A DNA stretch of 64,000 nucleotides, from NCBI GenBank assembly GCA_009746045.1, contig RPFO01000061.1, positions 188,001-252,000 of the forward strand, in the 5' to 3' direction. How positions within the stretch are numbered: position 1 is the first letter of the stretch; the number at the start of each line of letters is the position of its first letter. Of the stretch, positions 1 through 8,917 are shown one piece after another. The notes below the pieces were generated by a model. That model ran no database searches and was not told where the DNA came from. It worked only from the letters and a program-made list of their open reading frames with translations. The position numbers and the translations under genes are program-made. Source of the stretch: Mesostigma viride. Its lineage: Eukaryota > Streptophyta > Mesostigmatophyceae > Mesostigmatales > Mesostigmataceae.

Positions 1-141
1 GGTGGGGGCTAGTACCCCCCCAAGTGGCTGGAATTTTTTTTTTAATTCATATTTATGGTCCCCAATCATCTTTGGATTTTTAGCACATGCATAGGTATGG
101 TTTCCAGAAAAGTGCCCTGTAGGGGTGTCCCCTCCCCTTAA
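1..141. repeat. Left arm of a long inverted repeat
   Basis: This segment is a close reverse complement of 21275-21418, with a few substitutions and 1-3 base indels. Shared landmarks are GGTGGGGGCTAGTAC at the outer end and CCTCCCCTTAA at the inner end. The window starts exactly at the outer edge, so whether the repeat continues to the left is unknown. The two arms enclose about 21 kb. They could be termini of one very large element or two independent opposite insertions of a short dispersed repeat. Confidence 0.75.
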
Positions 142-411
142 TTTGAATAATTCGGAAATTATTCGGGAAATATTCGGAAAATATTCGGTACCCTCATTTC
201 CATGCCATTTTCAAGTGGTTAGTGATTATAAACAGTCATATGGGATGTTGGAATGATAATGTATGCGATTGCCTACACAATGGGAACGATTCATGCAATA
301 TTGACCTTGCACAGGGCGTAGCAGGTCACCCCTCGTAAAGTCATCCACATTCCTAATTCCATGGCTAATCTATGCACATGCAATCTCAAAGTAAAGTTAA
401 ACAGAAAGTGC
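142..411. other. AT-rich sequence without a recognised gene
   Basis: It begins with a short degenerate tandem run of ATTCGGAAA-like units (about 150-190) and otherwise shows no ORF or motif I can support. A 60-codon ORF starting at 361 runs across an L1-B insertion border and is spurious. Confidence 0.5.
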
Positions 412-421
412 ATATTCCTGC

Positions 422-562
422 CTAGAGCAAGTGTTGTTTACATTCCCACCCTTGCAGGAAGTAGCTTAGAATGTATTATAGGCTCATATGCCCCTTCTCA
501 GGGCTATGTGCTACATATACTCCCAACGGAGTTATGTTCCTAATTAATTAATTAATTAATTA
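422..562 (+). mobile_element. L1-B element, severely 5'-truncated 3' end
   Basis: The sequence matches the last ~140 bp of the L1-B copy at 47290-49302, including CCCTTGCAGGAAGTAGCTTA-like sequence and the terminal hairpin ACTCC-CAAC-GGAGT. It ends in a (TTAA)n tail. A 10-bp duplication ATATTCCTGC flanks it (412-421 and 563-572), which is the signature of target-primed reverse transcription. It carries no coding sequence. Confidence 0.85.
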
Positions 563-572
563 ATATTCCTGC

Positions 573-855
573 AATGCATGGCGATGCAAAGATAACGAAA
601 AGAGCCGATGCCCTAACATGAAGACATCAAGGATTGTCATATATAGCCACAGCCACGACCATGGAAACTGCCACTTCCTTTGATGCCAGCTCCTTCTCAT
701 CATCATGAGCTGCTCGTGTTTTTCTGCTGCTACTTCTTGACAATCGATGCCTGCATGGCCAGCTTTGTAATGGGCTGCGCTGGAATGCATTCGTGTCGGA
801 TGTCAAGCCGCGATCCAGCTGCAGCCAGCCATATATATGCATGTAAGTAAGTAAG
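573..855. other. Unannotated spacer with a (GTAA)n microsatellite
   Basis: No gene is recognised. A short (GTAA)n run at 842-860 ends in the target site used by the downstream L1-A insertion. The small ORFs on the minus strand show no domain. Confidence 0.4.
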
Positions 856-867
856 TAAGTACTTGCC

Positions 868-1142
868 ATTAGACTCGTCTTTTGAAGACGAACACGCTGA
901 TATAATTTTCTCTAGCTATCGCTCAATATTTCCGAAGATACCGGCACCGCCCTGCCCAGCAAATATCGCTGTTGCAATATACGAGAATGCTCATAACTTT
1001 TGACTCCGGCCATGAAACTTCATCGGGTTGGTTGCATTAGACTCGTCTTTTGAAGACGAACACGCTGATATAATTTTCTCCAGCTATCGCTCAATATTTC
1101 CGAAGATACCGGCACCGCCCTGCCCAGCAAATATCGCTGTTT
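868..1142 (+). promoter_or_regulatory. Tandem 5' UTR monomers of L1-A
   Basis: Two direct repeats with a 168-bp period start at 868 and 1036, both with ATTAGACTCG. Each carries the hairpin TCGTCTT-TTG-AAGACGA followed by CACGCTGATATAATTTTC. The copies differ at very few bases. Tandem 5' monomers act as internal promoters in mouse L1 elements, and a promoter role here is inferred by analogy. The hairpin plus GCTGATATAATTTTC core also occurs at the 5' ends of L1-B copies. Confidence 0.75.
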
Positions 1143-1154
1143 TTTCAGCTCGAT

Positions 1155-2561
1155 ATGGCGGAATACGACTCATCCCAGCAATCACAAGCGTCCGCGGCCC
1201 TGCACCAACTCGCTGACGAAGCCATGGCGTCATTGGAAACACCCTTGCACGCTATGCCGGACGCCACTGTCAGCATCCAGCCGCTCCACTCCACCGCTCC
1301 GCCGAACAGCGACCTTGCCATGGATACCCGCGAGGAGGCCTTTTCTGCCGAGGAAGCTGCCGCATTTTTACCTGGCAAATGGCCAGGCCTTAACGCCATC
1401 ATGCGCCTGTCCCGAGCTGCCGCCCTCACCATCCTGCACCTGGCTGCCGAGAAAAAGTGCGAGATCCGGGACTGCAACCAACAGGTTACCCACCTGTCGG
1501 ACTTTCTCCACGACGACCCCGACGACACTGACCTCTGCCTCGCAGTCTGGTGGACGTGCTCCCGTCTTTCCGACAGCGCCCTTGAGCGCTTTGTCATGGC
1601 CTCTCTGGACCTGGGAGCCGACCCCACTGTTGCGGCCGCCATCAACATCACCGCCAAGCAAGTCGCCAATACGTGCTTCGATCGCCTCCCTCCCCTCCTC
1701 AACGCTGCCCTCAACCCTGTCCACAACCACCTCGCCACCCACCACGCCCATTCCTCACACGCCGACACCTCCATCCACTCCGCCATCACCCACATTGCAG
1801 CAGGGCTGCAGCAGCAGCAGCAGCTCCTCCACCAGCTCCAGCAACAACTTGCCGCCTCCATAACTCCTGCCAAGACCACCTATGCCGCCACGCTTCAGAA
1901 CCCTACGGAGCTCATCAACGAAATCAAAACAGCCGTCAAGGCCAGCACAAGGGATGCTATGCACGAACCCATTCGCTCATGCAGTATTGTGGTACGTGGC
2001 GTCCCCTCGAACGTCAACGATGCACGCCTGGGCACCTACCTCCGGGGCGACCCCTTCCTGGGGAAGCTCGGCGTGGCCCAAAGCGTCGTCATCAAAACGG
2101 CACGACGGCTCGGCGGCCCCACCGCCCCTGTCTTGGTGGAATTCCACCGCAAGGAGGACAAACTGCAGGTGCAGAAGGCCCGCCGGAACCTCCACGATAC
2201 CCAACTGAGCATCGACGATTACTATACCCCGGAGCAGCTTGAGGCCCGGGCTGCCGCTTTGAACCGGCCGGAGGTCCACGAGGCTCGGGCAGCCAAGCAG
2301 GCCAACCCGCAACTACGGTGCAGCATCTATGCCCGCCTCTTTAATGGCGTCTTCATCGTCCGCATTAACGGCCAGGACCTTCCTCCAATGACGGCGACCC
2401 CCATGGATACCGCCGTGCCAGCGCCCCAGCCCCCCTGCTCGGCCCCCGCCGTCACCGCCATCGCCACCGGCATCGACGGTCACCTGCTCCCCAGCACGTG
2501 TGGGGATCCGCCGGGGCAACTTCAGCTCAGGTATGGCTGCCAGGCTTGGCCGTCCCCCTAA
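1155..2561 (+). CDS. L1-A ORF1 protein (nucleic-acid-binding, L1 ORF1p type)
   Basis: This 468-residue protein is the predicted RNA-binding partner of the reverse transcriptase in the retrotransposition particle. The N-terminal half is Ala/His/Gln-rich with a poly-Gln run near residues 218-223 and probable helical segments. From about residue 277 it has SIVVRGVPSN, then PVLVEFHRKEDKLQVQKARR and a stretch ending near YARLF. That order is the RRM-like plus C-terminal domain of L1 ORF1p. No CCHC knuckle is seen. The ATG at 1155 lies directly after the second monomer. ORF2 starts 60 bp after the TAA stop, so ORF2 is probably translated by reinitiation or a similar mechanism. Confidence 0.85.
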   Translation: MAEYDSSQQSQASAALHQLADEAMASLETPLHAMPDATVSIQPLHSTAPPNSDLAMDTREEAFSAEEAAAFLPGKWPGLNAIMRLSRAAALTILHLAAEKKCEIRDCNQQVTHLSDFLHDDPDDTDLCLAVWWTCSRLSDSALERFVMASLDLGADPTVAAAINITAKQVANTCFDRLPPLLNAALNPVHNHLATHHAHSSHADTSIHSAITHIAAGLQQQQQLLHQLQQQLAASITPAKTTYAATLQNPTELINEIKTAVKASTRDAMHEPIRSCSIVVRGVPSNVNDARLGTYLRGDPFLGKLGVAQSVVIKTARRLGGPTAPVLVEFHRKEDKLQVQKARRNLHDTQLSIDDYYTPEQLEARAAALNRPEVHEARAAKQANPQLRCSIYARLFNGVFIVRINGQDLPPMTATPMDTAVPAPQPPCSAPAVTAIATGIDGHLLPSTCGDPPGQLQLRYGCQAWPSP

Positions 2562-2621
2562 TAAATTCGTTCGCTTTGCACCTGAGCCGGAGCCCGCGCT
2601 GCGAACCCTTCTCTCCTATCA

Positions 2622-5600
2622 ATGACGACGCTCGCGGCCCCGCGGCTCCGCGGCTCTAGCAGTGGGATCTGCCTAACTCCCCTTCCCGCCCCTTTGCCTT
2701 CGCAGCCCTCGGGCTGTCGGAGAGAGAGCAACGGGTCGGCAGTGAGCCAGGTTAGCCCCGCCTCGCGCGGCCGCCTCCGAAACCTCCTCAGACTGCACGC
2801 ATTTCTTATGCGTGCAGACGCAAACTCATTCTACCTGGCCACCCGAGCCAACCGTCGGCGTCGCCTCGACGCGTTGGCAGGAAGAATCGAAATGGTGATT
2901 GAAAGCATAAGTCCCCAACCCGCCCCCCCTACCCCACCACCTCCACCCCCACCCCCATCACCACCCTGCTCCATCTCCGCCCCCACCCCCGCCTGCACCC
3001 CCCTTTTCGGTCAACGCGCGCCCTTGGTCATCGCCACCTTCAACGCCCGCACGCTCCAGCCCGACGCTGACCGCTGTCACTGCCTGCGCAGTGACGACTG
3101 TCAGTGCCATCGAGTCTCCAATCTTATTGGTTTCTGCATCGACAATAATATCGCCATCCTGGGAATCCAAGAACACAGGCGCACTGCATCGGCCCGCGGA
3201 TCAACTGCCCTTGTTGCTGACGACATCGACGGCTGGCGGTTCTACTACGGAGGCGGCGACGGCACCGGGAACGGGGGCGTCGGTCTCCTCTGCTCCCCGC
3301 TCGCCGTACGCCACATGGGCGAACCCCAGCTGGTCAACGCTCGGCTCCTCGTGGCCACTTTTCATTCGATGGAGGGCCACTCGACCTACGCCCTGACGGT
3401 GGGCGTTGGTTACGCACCCCACTCCGGCCACCCAGAACAAGACCGCAAGGACTTCTTTGCAGCGCTGGAGAACCTGGCGAACGGCATCCCTGGTCGCAAC
3501 TACCTCGCTCTGCTGCTGGACGCCAACGCCACGCTACCACCGGGTACTGGCGGATGTCAGCACGCCCCCAACGGTACGGTCTCCAATGCCAACACCGAAC
3601 TTTTTGCTGATTTGCTTACGACATGCGATTTGGTCACTGCCAACACCCGCTTTCCACATAGTCCAGATGCTTTGGTCACACACACCTCGCCAACTGGCAC
3701 TGAACGCTGCATTGACTATGTTGTAATGCGCAAGCGTCATCAAGGATCTGTACTAGCTGCTCGCTCGCATGTGATCCCCCTGGTGCGCTCCGATCATCGC
3801 ATCGTCACCGCCCGCATCCGCCTGCGATTCCCCTCGCCCTTTCGTAAGCACGTGGCACCACCTGATTTGCGCACACTTCAGTTGCTCGAGAAATCTGACG
3901 ACGCTCTGGAGGACTTCCCTGAAAAACGCGCCCACAAGCGCGCCGCAGAGGCGTTCGTCGACGCGCTGGACATCCCGGCCAGCCACGCCCAGCTGTTCGC
4001 TGCCGGCCCGGCATCGGCCCTTCGGCACCTCGCTGACAAGCTGCCCGCGGCCGGGGCCCTACTGCCCCCCCGCCGCCCGCCCCGCTTCACCAGCCTGCAC
4101 CGGCTCCCCGCCGTCATCCAGGCCCGGCAAGCCCTGCGCGACAACCGCGACCCCGCCCGCTACGCCCGCCTCAAAGCCGATTACCACTCGGCCATCCGGC
4201 AGGCGACCAAGGAGCAGGAGGACCTTCATGTCCGCGAGTACTTCGCCCACCTCAAGGACCAGCACGGCAAGTACGCCTGGACCCGCCTGCGTCACGCCCA
4301 ACGGCCCGCCGGCGGCGCGCAGCCGGCGCCGCGGACGCTCTCTGGCTCACCGCAGCAGCAGCTCAACCAGTGGTATTCCTCCCAGTCCCGGCTGCTCGGC
4401 GCCCCCCCGCCGCCTCCGCCGCTTGGCCCTCTGGCGGCCGCACGCCTGGCAGTAGCACCGGCGGACGTCCCTGCGCCGCCCACGCCGCCCGCCGCTGAGC
4501 AGGACTACACGTACCCAGCCCTGACGGAACCCCTGGCCCACCCCAACGAGCTCCCGCCGTTCACCGAGCTCGAGCTGAGCACCGCCGCCAAGCAACTCCG
4601 CTTCTATGCTGCCGTTGGACCTGACCAGCTCCCAGCCCCGGTGATTAAGCTGACGGCGCTCACGGGGTTCCTGCTTGACGTCTGCAACCGGATCCTGCTT
4701 GCCGACGCGCCGCCGATTCCTGAGTGGCAGCACAGCTACCGTATTATGCTGTACAAAAACAAAGGTTCCCCTGACGACCCCGCCAACTACAGAGGAGTCT
4801 GCATCCAGAGCGCCGCACTTAAGTTGTTCATGCGCATGATCCTCAACCGCCTTCGTTCTGCTCTCGACTGTCACCTTGGGGAAAGTCAAATGGGCTTCCG
4901 TCCTGGGCGCAACACCGTCATGGCCATCTTCGTCGCGCGTCGCCTCTTCGAGGAAATCGCTCTCCTGCAACCTGGTGAGTTTCCCGCCATCCTGATCTTC
5001 GTCGACTTCATCAAGGCTTTTGATTCTGTCCTCTGGGACGCTCTATGGGCTGTACTTGCTCGCGCTCGCGTCCCCACTCCCCTGATTACCGTCATCCGCA
5101 CGCTGTATGAGGGGTCCACCACTTCGGTGCGCACTCAGCACGGCATAACCCCGCCCTGCCCACTGCAGACCGGCGTCTGGCAGGGTTGCGTCCTGTCGCC
5201 GTACCTGTTTATTATTGTAGTGGATTATGTTATGCGCCAGGCACGTGCTCGCTTTGCTAGCATTGCAGGCCGTGCCCCTGGCCTAGCGATCACGAACGAG
5301 CTTGGGGAAGGGGGGCCGACTAACAAGCAGAATTTACTAGCTGACCTCATTTATGCCGACGACATCACGCTCATCGAGAAGCCGGAGTCTGCCCAACTTT
5401 GGCTGGACTGCCTGGCGCTCGAGGCTCGGGCGGTTGGTCTAGAAATCAGCCCCAAAACGGAGGCCCTGGCCCTCGGCATGGCAGGGCCCCCACCCACACT
5501 CCGCCTCTTAGACGATGCCGAGGTCAACTACCCTACTTCAGGCCGCTTCAAGCTGCTCGGCAGTTGGCTTCCTGACTGCGAGGACGACATGACGACACGG

Positions 5601-6254
5601 ATCGGCATGGCGTGGGCGCACCTCCATGACCACCGCCGCTGGTGGAGCAACCCCGCCCTACCCCGGATCGTCAAGCGTGACCTCTTCAAGGTCGTCATTC
5701 TGACGATCCTGACCTACGGCGCCGAGACGTGGACACTGATGCAGGAGCTGGAGCAACGACTCGACGGCGCCGTCACCAAGATGCTGCGCAAGGCCCTTAA
5801 CATCCCCTTTGGTTTGCACATTAGTAATGAGGATTTGTACGCTGATTTGCCCTATGTTTCCCACATTATTAGGCACAGGCGCCTGGGCCTAGCCGGGCAC
5901 CTGGCCCGCACAGATCAGGTAGATACATCAGATAGACTAGCTGGCACCAAGCCCGCCCAGCCTGGGCGATATGTCCTCACCTGGCGTGCCCCCGGCCGCG
6001 CGCGGCAGGGCCGCCACCCGTGGACTTTTCGTGATAGACTCGGCATGGACATGTGCTACACTAGACGTGACGGGCTCACCCCCGGGCAGCCTCCTGGTTT
6101 GTCTGTAATATGGAGGCAGATGGTGCGCAAGGATAGATGGCAAGTAGTGATGAAGGAGACCACCCCCAAGCCTGTGGGGGCTCCGCGTGTGACCAAGTAT
6201 GGCATTCATAGCGATTCGGGCCGCGGTGCCCACACCCCTGTAACTAGGACCTAG
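2622..6254 (+). CDS. L1-A ORF2 protein: APE endonuclease and reverse transcriptase
   Basis: This intact 1210-residue polyprotein nicks the target and copies the element RNA. After a Pro-rich N-terminus, residues about 135-395 form an AP-endonuclease-like domain: ATFNARTLQ, GIQEHRR, LLLDANATLP, the GTERCIDYV region and SDHRIVTARI. Residues about 650-960 form the reverse transcriptase: YKNKGSPDDPANYRG, MGFRPGRNT, FVDFIKAFDS, GVWQGCVLSP and the catalytic YADD near residue 910. The C-terminus has the RRLGLAGHLAR motif usual in L1/jockey-type ORF2 ends. It stops at TAG. No frame break is seen. It could supply the enzyme for the ORF1-only L1-B family. Confidence 0.95.
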   Translation: MTTLAAPRLRGSSSGICLTPLPAPLPSQPSGCRRESNGSAVSQVSPASRGRLRNLLRLHAFLMRADANSFYLATRANRRRRLDALAGRIEMVIESISPQPAPPTPPPPPPPPSPPCSISAPTPACTPLFGQRAPLVIATFNARTLQPDADRCHCLRSDDCQCHRVSNLIGFCIDNNIAILGIQEHRRTASARGSTALVADDIDGWRFYYGGGDGTGNGGVGLLCSPLAVRHMGEPQLVNARLLVATFHSMEGHSTYALTVGVGYAPHSGHPEQDRKDFFAALENLANGIPGRNYLALLLDANATLPPGTGGCQHAPNGTVSNANTELFADLLTTCDLVTANTRFPHSPDALVTHTSPTGTERCIDYVVMRKRHQGSVLAARSHVIPLVRSDHRIVTARIRLRFPSPFRKHVAPPDLRTLQLLEKSDDALEDFPEKRAHKRAAEAFVDALDIPASHAQLFAAGPASALRHLADKLPAAGALLPPRRPPRFTSLHRLPAVIQARQALRDNRDPARYARLKADYHSAIRQATKEQEDLHVREYFAHLKDQHGKYAWTRLRHAQRPAGGAQPAPRTLSGSPQQQLNQWYSSQSRLLGAPPPPPPLGPLAAARLAVAPADVPAPPTPPAAEQDYTYPALTEPLAHPNELPPFTELELSTAAKQLRFYAAVGPDQLPAPVIKLTALTGFLLDVCNRILLADAPPIPEWQHSYRIMLYKNKGSPDDPANYRGVCIQSAALKLFMRMILNRLRSALDCHLGESQMGFRPGRNTVMAIFVARRLFEEIALLQPGEFPAILIFVDFIKAFDSVLWDALWAVLARARVPTPLITVIRTLYEGSTTSVRTQHGITPPCPLQTGVWQGCVLSPYLFIIVVDYVMRQARARFASIAGRAPGLAITNELGEGGPTNKQNLLADLIYADDITLIEKPESAQLWLDCLALEARAVGLEISPKTEALALGMAGPPPTLRLLDDAEVNYPTSGRFKLLGSWLPDCEDDMTTRIGMAWAHLHDHRRWWSNPALPRIVKRDLFKVVILTILTYGAETWTLMQELEQRLDGAVTKMLRKALNIPFGLHISNEDLYADLPYVSHIIRHRRLGLAGHLARTDQVDTSDRLAGTKPAQPGRYVLTWRAPGRARQGRHPWTFRDRLGMDMCYTRRDGLTPGQPPGLSVIWRQMVRKDRWQVVMKETTPKPVGAPRVTKYGIHSDSGRGAHTPVTRT

Positions 6255-6309
6255 ATAGCTTATACCATCCATTCCATCCCATGTTCCCCTCCCACTGAGG
6301 ACTTATGCT

Positions 6310-6328
6310 CACGTGACGCAGTCACGTG
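6310..6328 (+). promoter_or_regulatory. 3' terminal RNA hairpin of L1-A
   Basis: An 8-bp perfect stem CACGTGAC-GCA-GTCACGTG sits just before the (TTAA)n tail. The copy ending at 34152 keeps a decayed version (CACGTGACGCACACACGTG). A terminal hairpin is a plausible recognition site for the element's reverse transcriptase, as in other stringent-type LINEs. That role is inference. Confidence 0.7.
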
Positions 6329-6357
6329 TCTATTAATTAATTAATTAAGTACTTGCC

Positions 6358-7200
6358 TGTCATGCGCAAAGGCATGCCACGGAGTACTATGCTAATCTCA
6401 TTATATGCATGTGGCCCCTCGCCCTCGAGGCTGCGCTCAGCTAGCTTCCCATGAACGTGGCCTGCATGGCAGTCCTAACTGCAAATCACGCTAATTAAAA
6501 TTTTCTCGTTTTCCCAGCTTAACGAAGCTTTCCCTGCACTCTGGGCTCCAACTTGGGTGAAAAAGGGGTGAAAAGGGGGTGAAATATTAGCCCCTTTTCA
6601 CCCCCGCTAAAAAGGGGGTAAAGTTCTATTCACCCCTTTTTCACCCCTTTTTAGCGGCTAATTTTGAGGCTAATCACCGGCTAATTTTTGGGGGTGAATT
6701 TTTCACCCCTTTTTCACCCCCTATTCTCCCCTATAAAAAGGGGCTAATTTGGGGGTGAATATTTTTCACCCCTATAAAAAGGGGGTGAATCTATATTCAC
6801 CCCCTGTTCACAGATTTTATATATGAATTGATTAATTGTATATATCAATTATTAATTACAATCATGTTGATGATCATCATGATCATCATGAACTTGTTCA
6901 TGCAATTAATGCCAATTTCATTAAAAGTGACCGTAAGGATCAACGAATACGATGCAAGAATCACACACTTGCTAGCTACTAAGACTTAAAAATGCATTGC
7001 AGATAGTGAAGGAAATCAAGCTCATCATGGTATTACCGATGCGCGGTGGGCGTCATCATGATGTAGAATAGGTAACTAACTCTATCTAGGTAGAATGGTC
7101 TCCAAGCTTTTTCTATGTGTCCCGCCCGATGCTTGATGGCTCATAAGCTTCTTGCAAAAGATCACTTCTTCAGTGCATCTGCAACCGCCATTCAACGGAT
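6358..7200. other. Spacer between L1-A and LTR-1, no gene seen
   Basis: No coding sequence is supported. It contains the fold-back repeat listed separately (6555-6806) and small palindromic runs such as GATGATCATCATGATCATC near 6870-6890. LTR-1 inserted at its right end, duplicating GACAC. Confidence 0.5.
6555..6806. repeat. Alternating GGGGTGAA / TTCACCCC fold-back array
   Basis: Over 250 bp, units such as AAAAAGGGGTGAAAA alternate with their complements TTTTCACCCCCTTTTT, mixed with GGCTAATTTT and CCCCTATAAAAAGGGG. The spacing is irregular, so many alternative stem-loops can form. No coding capacity is present. Confidence 0.75.
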
Positions 7201-7205
7201 GACAC

Positions 7206-7779
7206 TGTTACGTCGCGTAACTTTTGTTGTTGTTACGGACGTAAATTAGGTCCCTTGTTGCCTCAGCCATTCCGGAGCACTTCGCTGACTTTCCTAGGCT
7301 TACGTGTAGTAAGGACCTTTTGGCCGGTCGGTACCGGGCCTTGTGACGTGGCACTTGTACAGTATGGTGGTTCGGTGCAGTCGCGCCGCGCTGCGTACTT
7401 TAGTAGTGGTCCTTTTATCCTGCGTGTGAACCTTGTGGACGTGCGTTGGTCCTGTGTGCGAGGGTCGATGTCGGCCCGAGCATACACGCCTGTCGGCGAT
7501 CATTTATGCAGCAGTTGTCCTTCGTGAATGGCACTCGGCGTGTGTTAAATGAATTAACACATATAGGCTTGGGTCACGGCAGTGTAGTATTGTTTCCTTC
7601 GTAGTACCCTGGTTTTATTCGGTATATGGCGTATTATAAGGGAATGCATTGAGAAGCAGCGTCGTCGCGTCCTAGGTCTTATAGCCAATATAGCTCCTCA
7701 CTCCTCGGTAGGTGCCTCATCACTAGTTTAGGTAAGGTTAGGCGAGATGTTTGGGATAGAGTCGAGCCAGGACGTAACA
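7206..7779 (+). repeat. LTR-1 5' LTR
   Basis: It begins TGTTACGTCGCG and ends GACGTAACA. A 30-bp block at 7373-7402 and a second block at 7459-7481 recur in the LTR of LTR-2, so the two families share LTR ancestry. Small ORFs inside the LTR on both strands are spurious because they repeat exactly in the other LTR. Confidence 0.95.
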
Positions 7780-7780
7780 A

Positions 7781-7792
7781 TGGTAGCGGAGG
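7781..7792 (+). promoter_or_regulatory. LTR-1 primer binding site (tRNA-iMet type)
   Basis: TGGTAGCGGAGG lies one base after the 5' LTR. It differs at one position from TGGTAGCAGAGG, the complement of the 3' end of animal initiator-Met tRNA. The copia fragment in this window has TGGTATCGGAGG at the same place. Confidence 0.8.
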
Positions 7793-8917
7793 TTTAGGTA
7801 GACGCGACGAAGTTCCCTTGCAACCCTATACGCCAGAGGCCTTCCGCGGCCAGGGCACAGAAGAAGACAACCTCTTGACAGGTAATGGGCGGGTCGCCGT
7901 CAAGCTAGGGGGGTAGTGCTGCCCGATTCGGGACACGCCCTGCCTAGAAGTTAGACCTGCTCAAAGCGGATGAACTCCTCACGTAGCTAGTTCCTTTTCC
8001 TTTTCCTTTTCCATCTGTGTGTGCATTTCCTTGCTGGGTGCTGTTTGACGTTAGCTAGTGGGTTTGACGGTTCAATAGTGATGGATAGTGGGACGATTAG
8101 CGTCCCTTTAGACTACACCTCTTTTCCGTGCACGCTGCTGCGTTTTCTTATATGCTCGTTAGCTCTAGGCGAGCATCATAGATGCTTTGTGGGGGGGGGA
8201 GGAGAGGTAGGACCTCCTCCACCTCAAGTGCCTCCTATCCGTTCATTAGGAATCGGCTAGAATAGGAAAGTGCCTAGGAATAGATTCGGCTAGTCGCCGA
8301 TGCTAGAACGTTGTTCATCGCCTTCCACTCTCTTTTACGCTTGGATGTATATGCCTATGTTTAGACCCTTGTGGTTGGTGTTGTACCCCACAGCAGGAGT
8401 TCCTCGGCTACGGCGTTGGTCATCGACGACCATTTGGGCGCCATCTTTCAACGACTCCCATATCAGTGTCTACTATTGCCTATGAAACCTGATCGGTCTT
8501 CCCCTACCCCTGCCTTCAAGGTACAAGGTAACCCTACTGATACCCCTAAGGTTAGGGCTGCCCAGCAACGGGCCAGTGAGCCAATACGTCCTCCCCCTGT
8601 CACTATACTTCTACCCTTCCTGCAGCCCCTACCTCTGGTGCTGTACCCCCAAGACGTTCTTTTCCTGCTCCTCTTGCTCGCCCTTCGGTAGATAGCCTTG
8701 TTTTGGTTTCACTACCTCCATCTCCCCCTCGTCCTACGGTGTCATCCTCCTCTAGTGTAGATACTCCTCTCACCTTAGAGTTTGGCTCCCTATCCATTAC
8801 TGTTATTAAAAAGGATTGATTTTACTTGTTTTCCTCTCTTGGGACATTAAAAGTTTTTCCTTTTTGCTTTCCTTGCTTTAAATTAGGGCGTTGTCCTCCT
8901 CCTTATTGCAACCTTAA
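7793..8917 (+). other. LTR-1 untranslated leader
   Basis: This 1.1-kb segment lies between the primer binding site and the first Gag codons. Stop codons occur in all frames and no domain is recognised. It includes a CT-rich stretch around 8590-8720. It may hold the packaging signal, but nothing in the sequence shows it directly. Confidence 0.5.

Larger units (their letters stand above)
868..6345 (+). mobile_element. L1-A: full-length autonomous L1-like non-LTR retrotransposon
   Basis: The element is bounded by a perfect 12-bp target-site duplication TAAGTACTTGCC (856-867 and 6346-6357). In order it holds two 168-bp 5' monomers, ORF1 (1155-2561), a 60-bp gap, ORF2 (2622-6254), a short 3' UTR, a terminal hairpin and a (TTAA)n tail. 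The 5' end falls exactly at the first base of a monomer, so the copy looks full length. Both ORFs are open, so it may be active. Decayed relatives lie at 24341-25090 and 32783-34152. Confidence 0.93.

Noticed and set aside
868-1142. Hammerhead ribozyme in the L1-A monomers (CTGATAT)
   Set aside because: The required CUGANGA and GAAA core boxes are not both present. Only a simple hairpin is supported.
7255-7527. Small ORFs inside LTR-1 LTRs
   Set aside because: They repeat in both LTR copies, have no domain, and overlap the likely promoter and R region.
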